Of a stretch of DNA of 64,000 bases, positions 51,025-57,452 are shown one piece after another. Each line of letters begins with the position of its first letter. The first letter of the stretch is position 1. Source of the DNA: JAKQDP01 sp964536975. Its GTDB lineage: Bacteria; Patescibacteriota; Patescibacteriia; 2-01-FULL-39-33. The notes beneath the pieces were generated by a model that saw only the letters and a program-made list of their open reading frames with translations, did no database searches and had not been told where the DNA came from. The translations under genes and the position numbers were made by a program. Where the stretch lies: the NCBI GenBank assembly GCA_964536975.1, contig CAZHYS010000004.1, positions 19,730 through 83,729 on the forward strand, given 5' to 3'.

Positions 51025-51053
51025 TTGCCAAAATTATCAGAATATACTATGAT
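51025..51053 (+). promoter_or_regulatory. Promoter of the ABC exporter gene
   Basis: TTGCCA (51025-51030), a 17-nt spacer and TATGAT (51048-51053), 22 nt before the ATG. Confidence 0.65.
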
Positions 51054-51074
51054 TTATAACAGTGCGATAAAAAT

Positions 51075-52835
51075 ATGAAAAACAACACCAAGAAAACCCT
51101 ACAAATTTATTGGCAATACGCCATGAAATACAAAATTTCCATCCTGGTAATGGTGATTTGTATTGTCGTCACCTCCCTGATTGGCGTCGCTATCCCGCTT
51201 TATTTCAAGCAGTTATTTAATTTGCTGACTTATAGTCAGGATCGGTTGGCAGCCGTACCGGCGCTCATTGGTATTTTGGCGGCCATTGCCAGTTTGGAAT
51301 TCGCTTCCTGGCTTTCGTGGCGGGCGGTGAGTTTTATTCATGCGAATTTTACTTTAAAAGTCGTCAGCGATCTTTCGGTGATGTGTTTTTCCTACCTCCA
51401 TAAGCATTCCTTTTCTTATTTCAACAATAATTTCGGCGGTTCATTAGTCAAGAGAGTAAAATGGTTCACCAGTGCTTTTGAGGCGGTTTTCGGCGAGGTT
51501 ATTTGGCAGCTTTTGCCGCTGATAGTCAATATTTCCGCAATATTTTTTGTCCTTTCCCGCACCAGCCTTTGGTTGGGCGGCGGGATTTTAATCTGGGCAG
51601 TGATTTTTTTGGGCATCAACTGGGTTTTTACTGTCTTCAAGTTAAAATACGATATTGAACGCAGCGCTGCCGAAACGGCGGCCACAGGGCTACTGGCCGA
51701 CACCATTACCAATCATAGCAACGTCAAGCTTCTCAACGGCTATGCTCGTGAAGTAAAAAATTATAACGACGCGACGGCGAAGCTTAAGCGCATTCGGGGG
51801 ATTTCTTGGAGAACTAGTAATATCTTTGACGCCGTCCAGGGGTTTTTGATGTCAGTAATGGAAATCGGCATTTTTTATCTGGCGATCAAATTATGGTCGA
51901 GAAATATTCTGACGGTTGGCGATTTTGTTTTGATCCAGGCATATCTGTTGAATATTTTTATGCGCTTTTGGGATTTTAGCCATGTTATCAGAAGGATATA
52001 TCAGAGCCTTTCCGATGCCGAGGAAATGACGGAAATTTTGCAGACGGACCATGAGATAAAAGACATTGCCCGGGCAAAGAAATTGATCGTCAAAAAGGGC
52101 CAGATTGATTTTGAAAAGGTCACTTTCAATTATCATCAAACCCGATCAATTTTCAAAAACTTCAGTTTGACGATTAACCCGGGCGAACGGCTGGCAATCA
52201 TTGGCTCATCTGGTTCTGGCAAGACGACCATTATCAAATTGGTTTTAAGGATGCACAATATTGACGGCGGCAAGATACTGATTGACGGTCAGGATATTGC
52301 CAGGGTGACCCAGGAAAGCTTATGGAAAAATATTTCTCTGGTCCCTCAAGATCCGATTTTGTTTCATCGGACATTAATGGAAAATATCCGTTACGGCCGG
52401 CCGGAGGCGACTGACGAGGAAGTGTTTGCCGCCGCCAAAGCCGCCAATTGCCACGATTTTATTGAAGCATCCCCGGAAGGATATCAAACCTATGTCGGCG
52501 AACGAGGCATTAAGCTGTCCGGCGGCGAACGGCAAAGGGTGGCTATCGCCCGCGCTATTTTGCGCAACGCGCCGATTTTGATTCTTGATGAGGCAACTTC
52601 CAGCCTGGACTCCAGGTCTGAACGGTTGATCCAGGATGCTCTTGATAATTTAATGAAAAACAAGACGGTAATCGTAGTGGCGCATCGTTTGTCCACCATT
52701 CGCAAAATGGATAGAATTATTGTTATCAGCAAGGGCAAAATAAGTGAGGAGGGAAGCCATGAAGCGCTGATAAAAAAGGACAATGGAACATACAAGAAAC
52801 TGTGGGAATTGCAGGCCGGAGGATTTATCAAATAG
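51075..52835 (+). CDS. ABC exporter, fused membrane and ATPase domains
   Basis: 586 residues, the length of an MsbA-type half transporter. Six membrane helices (about 20-310) precede the ATPase with Walker A G-S-S-G-S-G-K-T (377-384), signature L-S-G-G-E-R-Q-R (481-488), Walker B I-L-I-L-D-E (about 501-506) and the switch His in V-V-A-H-R. As a homodimer it would export a lipid, peptide or drug; the substrate cannot be told. It has its own promoter and terminator and interrupts the tRNA cluster. Confidence 0.9.
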   Translation: MKNNTKKTLQIYWQYAMKYKISILVMVICIVVTSLIGVAIPLYFKQLFNLLTYSQDRLAAVPALIGILAAIASLEFASWLSWRAVSFIHANFTLKVVSDLSVMCFSYLHKHSFSYFNNNFGGSLVKRVKWFTSAFEAVFGEVIWQLLPLIVNISAIFFVLSRTSLWLGGGILIWAVIFLGINWVFTVFKLKYDIERSAAETAATGLLADTITNHSNVKLLNGYAREVKNYNDATAKLKRIRGISWRTSNIFDAVQGFLMSVMEIGIFYLAIKLWSRNILTVGDFVLIQAYLLNIFMRFWDFSHVIRRIYQSLSDAEEMTEILQTDHEIKDIARAKKLIVKKGQIDFEKVTFNYHQTRSIFKNFSLTINPGERLAIIGSSGSGKTTIIKLVLRMHNIDGGKILIDGQDIARVTQESLWKNISLVPQDPILFHRTLMENIRYGRPEATDEEVFAAAKAANCHDFIEASPEGYQTYVGERGIKLSGGERQRVAIARAILRNAPILILDEATSSLDSRSERLIQDALDNLMKNKTVIVVAHRLSTIRKMDRIIVISKGKISEEGSHEALIKKDNGTYKKLWELQAGGFIK

Positions 52836-52848
52836 ATCAGTTTCAATT

Positions 52849-52873
52849 AAAGCCCCGCTCAGCGCGGGGCTTT
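52849..52873 (+). terminator. Terminator of the ABC exporter gene
   Basis: A perfect 10-bp stem AAAGCCCCGC/GCGGGGCTTT with a 5-nt loop. The 3' arm ends in TTT. Confidence 0.75.
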
Positions 52874-52930
52874 AGCATTACGATTTTTCCAGCCAGCCGT
52901 CTCCCTGACCAGTTATTGGGCTAATTTTTG

Positions 52931-52939
52931 TGATATAAT
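52931..52939 (+). promoter_or_regulatory. Extended -10 promoter, upstream of tRNA-Thr(TGT)
   Basis: TGA followed by TATAAT (52934-52939) without a good -35 box; a possible first promoter of the tRNA-rpmG unit. Confidence 0.45.
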
Positions 52940-52974
52940 ACTGTTACCGGCTATATCCAGCCATTTTGTCCGGC

Positions 52975-53003
52975 TTGCAAAAAACGGTCTTTTGTGTTAA
53001 TAT
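52975..53003 (+). promoter_or_regulatory. Promoter of the tRNA-Thr / rpmG / tRNA-Trp unit
   Basis: TTGCAA (52975-52980), a 17-nt spacer and TAATAT (52998-53003) preceded by TGT. Confidence 0.65.
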
Positions 53004-53046
53004 CAATCCTGTCCCGGGCGGTTTTTATCGGCTGGCCGACGCCCGC

Positions 53047-53118
53047 GCCCAAGTAGCTCAATGGTAGAGCAACCGCCTTGTAAGCGGTAGGTTGTCGGTT
53101 CGATTCCGACCCTGGGCT
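53047..53118 (+). tRNA. tRNA-Thr (anticodon TGT)
   Basis: Acceptor GCCCAAG/CCTGGGC with one A-C mismatch, D-stem GCTC/GAGC, anticodon stem ACCGC/GCGGT with loop CTTGTAA giving TGT, T-loop TTCGATT. No encoded CCA. Confidence 0.93.
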
Positions 53119-53156
53119 CAAGTAAAAGTAAAAAATAAAAAAATAAGCAAAATATT

Positions 53157-53312
53157 ATGTCTCAAGACAACATGATAAAAATGGAGTGTACTGTCTGCAA
53201 AAAAGTCAATTATTTTTCTCGCAAAAATAAGAAGATTTTGAAAACCAGGTTGGAAATGAACAAGTTTTGCAAACATTGCAAAAAACACACCCTGCACAAG
53301 GAGACGAAGTAG
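53157..53312 (+). CDS. rpmG: 50S ribosomal protein L33
   Basis: 51 residues. K-M-E-C-T-V-C-K-K-V-N-Y (8-19) and F-C-K-H-C-K-K-H-T-L-H-K-E-T-K (37-51) give the zinc-type L33 with two CxxC pairs. It lies between tRNA-Thr and tRNA-Trp, as in the rpmG-trnW-secE arrangement of many bacteria. Confidence 0.93.
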   Translation: MSQDNMIKMECTVCKKVNYFSRKNKKILKTRLEMNKFCKHCKKHTLHKETK

Positions 53313-53318
53313 TGGCTG

Positions 53319-53346
53319 GCATAAAGCAGATAGCTTATGGCTTGTT
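53319..53346. repeat. Heptamer tandem array, 4 units
   Basis: Four degenerate 7-bp units around GCTTATG. Bases 53330-53343 are the exact reverse complement of 33047-33060. Confidence 0.6.
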
Positions 53347-53357
53347 GGGACTCTCAC

Positions 53358-53385
53358 CAATAAGCCATATGCCATATGCTGTTTG
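53358..53385. repeat. Heptamer tandem array, inverted partner
   Basis: Units around CCATATG, the inverted class of 53319-53346. The two arrays can form a stem of about 16 bp with two mismatches and an 8-nt loop directly before tRNA-Trp. Confidence 0.55.
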
Positions 53386-53458
53386 GGCGTGTAGTTCAAC
53401 AGTAGAACAGCGGTCTCCAAAACCGCGGACGAGGGGGCAGCACCTTCCACGCCTGCCA
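53385..53458 (+). tRNA. tRNA-Trp (anticodon CCA) with unusual D- and T-loops
   Basis: Acceptor GGGCGTG/CACGCCT (first pair G-T), D-stem GTTC/GAAC, anticodon stem GCGGT/ACCGC with loop CTCCAAA, T-stem GAGGG/CCTTC, discriminator G as required for Trp, and encoded CCA (53456-53458). The D-loop is AACAGTA without the GG pair, and the T-loop is GGCAGCA instead of TTCRANY, so the normal D-loop/T-loop contacts are missing. Identity is firm; whether it works in translation is not. Confidence 0.85.
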
Positions 53459-53490
53459 AAAAATAATCCGCCACGGCGGATTATTTTTTT
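53459..53490 (+). terminator. Terminator after tRNA-Trp
   Basis: A long stem AATAATCCGCC/GGCGGATTATT with a minimal loop, followed by seven or more T. Confidence 0.8.
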
Positions 53491-53498
53491 GTTATAAT
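53490..53498 (+). promoter_or_regulatory. Extended -10 promoter of the deacetylase gene
   Basis: TGT then TATAAT (53493-53498), 30 nt before the ATG, adjoining the terminator hairpin; no clear -35 box. Confidence 0.5.
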
Positions 53499-53527
53499 TA
53501 ATTTAAATGGAATTAATTTAGTATTTA

Positions 53528-54331
53528 ATGTTAAAATTTTATAAATTCTTTGCATTATTTTTGGTCATATTTCTTTCCGGTTGCGCCACTAGTCAAATCC
53601 CATCCTTGTCGGTCAATCAGCCGGCGAGCGAGTTAAGCGCGCCCGAGCAAATTCGGGAGGAAATAACTGTGCCGATCATTGTTTACCATCATATCAGCGA
53701 TGAGTATCCGACTATTGCCGAAGCGGATAGAAATTATACTGTCGCGGTTGCCAATTTTCAGGCGCAAATGGATTATTTGTCCGAGCGGAAATTCACTCCC
53801 ATTCTTTTTGGCGGCATCGCCAAATATTTTGCCGGCGATTTCAAACTGCCGGACAAGCCGGTTGTCATCGCCTTTGACGACGGCGCTATAGATCAATATC
53901 AAAACGCCTGGCCGATTCTCGCCGACCATAAGTTCAAAGCGACTTTTTTCATCTTTACCAATCCGATCGGCAAAAACAGTAATTATCTTACCTGGGAACA
54001 AATCAATGAATTTGTCGCCGCTGGTTCGGAAGTGGGCGTTCACGGACATTATCATTTGTTTTGGGATGAAATCAGTGGCGATGAATTGGCTCAAGAGATC
54101 GTCTCAGCCAAGAAATTAATTGAGGAACGGACCGGCCAGAGAGTCACTGCCGCCGCTTATCCCTTCGGTCAGTATGATGACAGGACGGTCCAGGCGCTCA
54201 AGGACGCGGGTTACTCGGCTGCCCGCGGCATCGTCAACAGTCGGACACATCGCTCGGAAGATTTGTTTTGGCTTAAGTCATATTTTATCACCAATAATTT
54301 TTCCCGTTTCAAAAATATCGTCGGGGATTAA
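53528..54331 (+). CDS. Polysaccharide deacetylase lipoprotein
   Basis: 267 residues. Signal peptide with lipobox L-S-G-C (about 17-20). The NodB-like domain has F-D-D-G (about 117-120), V-G-V-H-G-H-Y-H (about 176-183; metal His pair) and the A-A-A-Y-P-F-G-Q-Y-D motif (about 215-224). It removes acetyl groups from peptidoglycan or other surface glycans. It is a separate unit with its own promoter. Confidence 0.88.
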   Translation: MLKFYKFFALFLVIFLSGCATSQIPSLSVNQPASELSAPEQIREEITVPIIVYHHISDEYPTIAEADRNYTVAVANFQAQMDYLSERKFTPILFGGIAKYFAGDFKLPDKPVVIAFDDGAIDQYQNAWPILADHKFKATFFIFTNPIGKNSNYLTWEQINEFVAAGSEVGVHGHYHLFWDEISGDELAQEIVSAKKLIEERTGQRVTAAAYPFGQYDDRTVQALKDAGYSAARGIVNSRTHRSEDLFWLKSYFITNNFSRFKNIVGD

Positions 54332-54347
54332 ATAACAAGCTGGTTCG

Positions 54348-54356
54348 TGGTATAAT
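54348..54356 (+). promoter_or_regulatory. Extended -10 promoter before 54386
   Basis: TGG then TATAAT (54351-54356), 29 nt before the ATG. No recognisable -35 box. Confidence 0.5.
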
Positions 54357-54385
54357 ATCATCAAGATTAATAATCTACGGATCAT

Positions 54386-54778
54386 ATGAAAAACCAACAA
54401 GGAATGTCGCCGGCAATAAAAGTGATTTTGTTTTTCATCCTGATATTGTTTTTGATTTTTATCGGCGGGCTGTCTTACGCGGTTTACAAATTATGGCCGC
54501 TACTAGCCGCTAGCGGCAGTATTCCTTTTGTCAATCAGTCGCAGGAATCTCTAACGTCATCCCAAGATCAATCTGCTGACAAAAACCCTCTTCTTAATGA
54601 TGATCAGGAAAAAGTATTGGAATCGCTCGGCGTTGACCCAGCTTCCTTGCCGCAGGAAATCACGCCCGCTCTGGAGCAGTGCCTTATTGAAAAAGTCGGC
54701 GCTGAACGCGCCGCCCAAATCAAGGCCGGCTCGGCTCCGACCGTCGCGGATTTCTTCAAGGCGCGTGATTGTTTATAA
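54386..54778 (+). CDS. Small single-pass membrane protein, unknown
   Basis: 130 residues. One membrane helix (about 12-34), a polar linker (45-72), and a small helical domain (about 75-130) with two cysteines (in E-Q-C-L and R-D-C-L) that may pair. No family recognised. It is flanked by a promoter and a strong terminator. Confidence 0.6.
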   Translation: MKNQQGMSPAIKVILFFILILFLIFIGGLSYAVYKLWPLLAASGSIPFVNQSQESLTSSQDQSADKNPLLNDDQEKVLESLGVDPASLPQEITPALEQCLIEKVGAERAAQIKAGSAPTVADFFKARDCL

Positions 54779-54810
54779 GGAATATTGGTTTTAGGCATTT
54801 AAAATCAGCG

Positions 54811-54843
54811 ATACCCCATCCGCCGTTGAGGATGGGGTATTTT
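54811..54843 (+). terminator. Terminator before the sigma factor gene
   Basis: A perfect 11-bp stem ATACCCCATCC/GGATGGGGTAT with an 8-nt loop, followed by TTT-C-ATTT. Confidence 0.75.
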
Positions 54844-54893
54844 CATTTGGAAGAAAAAATGTTACTTTGCGTATATACAATATAAACGCAATT

Positions 54894-55469
54894 ATGGTAT
54901 ACTTGCCCAATTTGGAAGATAAGACCGATGAGGAGCTGGCGCAATTGACTTTGAAAAATCAGGAAATTTTCGCCTGCCTAGTCAACCGATACAGCGACAA
55001 GCTTTTTCGGTACATAATGAGAATATCGGATTTGAGCCGTGAAGACGGCGAAGATTTGTTGCAGGATATTTTTATCAAGGCCTACAAAAATCTCAATAGT
55101 TTTGACAAAAAATTGAAATTTTCTTCCTGGATTTATCGGATTGCCCACAATCAGGTGATTGACAATTTCCGCCGCAAAAAAATTCGGCCTCGCCATATAT
55201 CCTGGGAGGACAATGAAAACCTGATGGTTGAACTTCTAGCCGAAGAAGGCGCCAGCCACCGGATAGACCGGGAAATTGACCACGAGAGGCTGATTAAAGC
55301 GCTGGATAATATGGATTACAAATATAAGGAAATCTTGGAATTAAGATTTTTGGAAGACAAAAATTATCAGGAAATTTCCGATATTTTGAAAAAGCCGGCC
55401 GGTACCGTTGCTTCGTTGCTCAATCGCGCCAAAAGCAAATTAGCCGAAGAAATTACCAAACAACAATAA
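54894..55469 (+). CDS. RNA polymerase sigma-70 family factor (ECF type)
   Basis: 191 residues from ATG 54894; an upstream in-frame TTG at 54867 is possible but weak. Region 2 has L-L-Q-D-I-F-I-K-A-Y-K-N (about 50-61) and F-S-S-W-I-Y-R-I-A-H-N (about 71-81). Region 4 has Y-K-E-I-L-E-L-R-F-L-E-D-K-N-Y-Q-E-I-S (about 143-161) and the recognition helix around T-V-A-S-L-L-N-R-A. It has only regions 2 and 4, as ECF factors do. A membrane protein gene follows at 1 nt, the usual place for the anti-sigma factor. Confidence 0.9.
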   Translation: MVYLPNLEDKTDEELAQLTLKNQEIFACLVNRYSDKLFRYIMRISDLSREDGEDLLQDIFIKAYKNLNSFDKKLKFSSWIYRIAHNQVIDNFRRKKIRPRHISWEDNENLMVELLAEEGASHRIDREIDHERLIKALDNMDYKYKEILELRFLEDKNYQEISDILKKPAGTVASLLNRAKSKLAEEITKQQ

Positions 55470-55470
55470 T

Positions 55471-56196
55471 ATGGACAAGAATTTTGGACAAGAAATCCTC
55501 AAAAAAATAGAAGACAAGAAAATCCTGCCTGAGCCGAAGTGGAAGTTTTTGCTCAAGGATTATTTGGTTTGGTTGCTCGCCGCTATTTGTCTTTTTGTCG
55601 GCTCTTTGGCGGTGGCGGTGATTCTTTTTGTGGTTTTAAATAGTGATTGGGATTTGTATCGTAACGCGACCGCCAGCTTCTGGCAGTTTTTCCTGGCCGG
55701 CCTGCCTTATCTATGGATAATTCTTTTGGCTTTGTTTGTTGAGCTTATCTATTACAATTTGCGCCATACCAAGACCGGGTATCGCTATCGTTTTCGTTCA
55801 ATATTTTTCGGGACGGTTTTGGCCAGCGTGGTTCTTGGGGCGATATTTTATAATATCGGCTTTGGCCGCGCGATTGAGAGGATGCTGATAAACAACTTGC
55901 CTTTTTATGAACGTTTCAGTCCCCAGCATCGTCTGTGGCAACGAGCTGATCGGGGAGTGCTCGGCGGAATTATTGTCAATATTGGCAATAATGGAAAAAT
56001 CACCATTCGTGATCCTTTCGGGCATAACTGGCAAGTGGATGCCGCAACCATAGAAACAATTGACAACTCCGGAGAACTTCAGGTGGGGCAAAGAGTGAGG
56101 ATAATCGGTCGCCGGCAGGCTGGCGATACTTTTGAGGCCAAAATAATCAAGCCGGTTTTCGGACCGCCACCTGGACCGCCGCCGGCAATGCGTTAG
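55471..56196 (+). CDS. Membrane protein cotranscribed with the sigma factor, possible anti-sigma
   Basis: 241 residues. A cytoplasmic segment of about 28 residues precedes three membrane helices (about 29-54, 68-90, 106-126), then an exterior domain (about 160-230) with a small beta barrel (G-G-I-I-V-N-I-G-N-N-G-K-I-T-I) and a Pro-rich end. It lies 1 nt after the sigma gene, so they are coupled. No zinc anti-sigma motif (HxxxCxxC) is visible in the cytoplasmic part; the anti-sigma role is inference from position. Confidence 0.6.
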   Translation: MDKNFGQEILKKIEDKKILPEPKWKFLLKDYLVWLLAAICLFVGSLAVAVILFVVLNSDWDLYRNATASFWQFFLAGLPYLWIILLALFVELIYYNLRHTKTGYRYRFRSIFFGTVLASVVLGAIFYNIGFGRAIERMLINNLPFYERFSPQHRLWQRADRGVLGGIIVNIGNNGKITIRDPFGHNWQVDAATIETIDNSGELQVGQRVRIIGRRQAGDTFEAKIIKPVFGPPPGPPPAMR

Positions 56197-56291
56197 GTGG
56201 AAGAAATTATTCTTAGGTTTCGTATTAATTGGTGAAAGGTCTTAATCGCTAGCGAGACCATTCAGAATAATTAATAAACCATCTAACGCAT
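56188..56291. promoter_or_regulatory. Long imperfect palindrome reaching the start codon of the secreted protein
   Basis: Outer arms of 13 bp (56188-56200 with 56279-56291, one G-T), middle arms of 9 bp (56205-56213 with 56264-56272), inner arms GGTCT/AGACC (56238-56242 with 56255-56259) and a CGCTAGCG core (56247-56254). The left arm contains the stop codon of the upstream gene; the right arm contains the first two bases of the downstream ATG. As RNA it would hide the start of the secreted protein gene. Confidence 0.6.
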
Positions 56292-56880
56292 GAATAAAAA
56301 ATTGCTTATTACCACTTTGTCGTTGGCTTCTGTTCTTGGCCTGGGCGCTTTGTCCGCCTATGCCGCCACTACTGTCACCGGAGCTGGTGATCGTGGTCCC
56401 GACTCTGCCAATCGTCAGGCTGTCGTAATCGCGATTGAGAACGCCGATTACGATGCCTGGAAAGAAGCGGTCGGTGATTGTCCGCTGGCGGAAAAAATCA
56501 CCGCTGATAGTTTTTCCAAGTACATTGAGGCTTACAACTTGCGCGAACAGGCCAGACAAATAGAAGAAGAACTCGGCATCACCGGTTTTGGCGATCGCGG
56601 CCCGGGCGACCATGGCCCAAAAGGAAATGGCCCGGATTCTAAAAATCGCCAAGCCATAATGACTGCGATTGAAAACAGTGATTATTCGGCTTGGAAAGAA
56701 GCAATTGGCAATTCGCCGATGGCTGAAAAAATCACCGAGGAAAATTTCGCCAAATTCGTGGAGGCTCACACTTTGCGCCAAGCAGGCAAGTTTGATGAAG
56801 CTAGCCAGATAGAGGAAGAACTTGGCATCAAAATGGGCGGCCCGAGGCATGGCCAGCCAGCCGGTTTTTCTGACAATTAG
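56290..56880 (+). CDS. Secreted protein with an internal two-fold repeat
   Basis: 196 residues. Signal peptide about 1-25 (L-L-I-T-T-L-S-L-A-S-V-L-G ... A-Y-A-A). Two repeats follow (about 34-100 and 115-180), each with G-P-D-S-x-N-R-Q-A, I-E-N-x-D-Y-x-A-W-K-E-A, A-E-K-I-T, and E-E-E-L-G-I; a Gly/Asp/Pro linker joins them. Similar small helical repeats are seen in secreted CPR proteins of unknown role. Placement after the sigma operon and the palindrome suggests stress-controlled export. Its terminator is at 56911. Confidence 0.7.
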   Translation: MNKKLLITTLSLASVLGLGALSAYAATTVTGAGDRGPDSANRQAVVIAIENADYDAWKEAVGDCPLAEKITADSFSKYIEAYNLREQARQIEEELGITGFGDRGPGDHGPKGNGPDSKNRQAIMTAIENSDYSAWKEAIGNSPMAEKITEENFAKFVEAHTLRQAGKFDEASQIEEELGIKMGGPRHGQPAGFSDN

Positions 56881-56910
56881 ACAAAACAGGAAACAGAATA
56901 ATACAATTTA

Positions 56911-56950
56911 CTAAAAAATCCGTCCCGATAAATCGGTGCGGATTTTTTAG
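56911..56950 (+). terminator. Terminator of the sigma factor unit
   Basis: A 12-bp outer stem CTAAAAAATCCG/CGGATTTTTTAG and an inner CCGAT/ATCGG stem. The T-run lies in the 3' arm. Confidence 0.82.
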
Positions 56951-56978
56951 TTTGTGATTATATATCAAAATGAATTGT

Positions 56979-57024
56979 AAAAAAAGACCCCCTCGGATGC
57001 CTTGTGGGACTTATACCGAGGGGG
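56979..57024 (-). terminator. Terminator of the ncRNA
   Basis: Read on the reverse strand: a 9-bp stem CCCCCTCGG/CCGAGGGGG with a 19-nt loop, then TC and seven T. Confidence 0.82.
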
Positions 57025-57268
57025 AATGTCTATGGCCGTTACCTTTTTTTTCGCGGACCCAGTGGCCCACGCTGGTCACTATGGAGATAGCATCTATTCC
57101 TCGACCCGCCTGTTTGGGGCGTCGGGCTCGCCACAGCGCATCCTAGCTGTTTTTAGCCAGCTTTCGGGTGCACCCCTTTTTTCCTCGGAATAGAAGACGG
57201 CTCTAGACTACTTTCCGTTTACCTAGGATATGGAGAAGTAGCTCGACATTAATCACCACAGTGTACGC
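56979..57268 (-). ncRNA. Unidentified structured ncRNA of about 290 nt
   Basis: A reverse-strand transcript is framed by a promoter (57275-57303) and an intrinsic terminator (stem 57016-57024 with 56988-56996, then TC and seven T). No reading frame of note fits. On the reverse strand several stems can be drawn: TCTATTCC/GGAATAGA (8 bp), CTACTT/AAGTAG, AGCTG/CAGCT, GGCG/CGCC and GACC/GGTC. It does not show the conserved cores of tmRNA, RNase P RNA or SRP RNA. The gene downstream converges, so it is not a riboswitch leader. Function unknown. Confidence 0.65.
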
Positions 57269-57274
57269 ATCAAT

Positions 57275-57303
57275 ATATTAGCAAATAATAATATTTTTGT
57301 CAA
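57275..57303 (-). promoter_or_regulatory. Promoter of the ncRNA
   Basis: On the reverse strand: consensus TTGACA (57298-57303), a 17-nt spacer and TAATAT (57275-57280) preceded by TGC. Confidence 0.78.
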
Positions 57304-57395
57304 TACCTATTTTGCCTTTTTTAGATACAAGTAATAAATAATGGCTAAATTTAGCCAAAATAAATTATTTAAAATTATCATAATTATCCCGAAAA

Positions 57396-57404
57396 TGCTA
57401 TAAT
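57396..57404 (+). promoter_or_regulatory. Extended -10 promoter before 57453
   Basis: TGC then TATAAT (57399-57404), without a clear -35 box, about 49 nt before the ATG. Confidence 0.5.
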
Positions 57405-57423
57405 TTTAGAAAATAGCTCCTAT

Positions 57424-57451
57424 ACCCCCTAATTCCTAATTCCTGCCCCCT
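57424..57451. repeat. Heptamer tandem array, 4 units, before 57453
   Basis: Four 7-bp units, two identical AATTCCT flanked by ACCCCCT and GCCCCCT, ending 1 nt before the ATG. Confidence 0.6.
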
Positions 57452-57452
57452 C

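Noticed and set aside
57030..57065. Similarity to a T-box motif (TGGGTCCGCG on the reverse strand) inside the ncRNA
   Set aside because: One core base differs, no specifier stem is evident, and no gene follows the terminator on that strand.
57002..57193. Short plus-strand ORF through the ncRNA
   Set aside because: It runs antisense to a well-delimited transcript, has no leader and an implausible composition.
56979..57268. The reverse-strand ncRNA as tmRNA, RNase P RNA or SRP RNA
   Set aside because: No tRNA-like ends with CCA, no GGAAAGUCCGGGCU-like or ACAGAA core, and no SRP domain IV loop could be found by eye.
22463..57451. CRISPR array among the repeats
   Set aside because: Repeat units are 7 bp without unique spacers and no cas genes are in the window.
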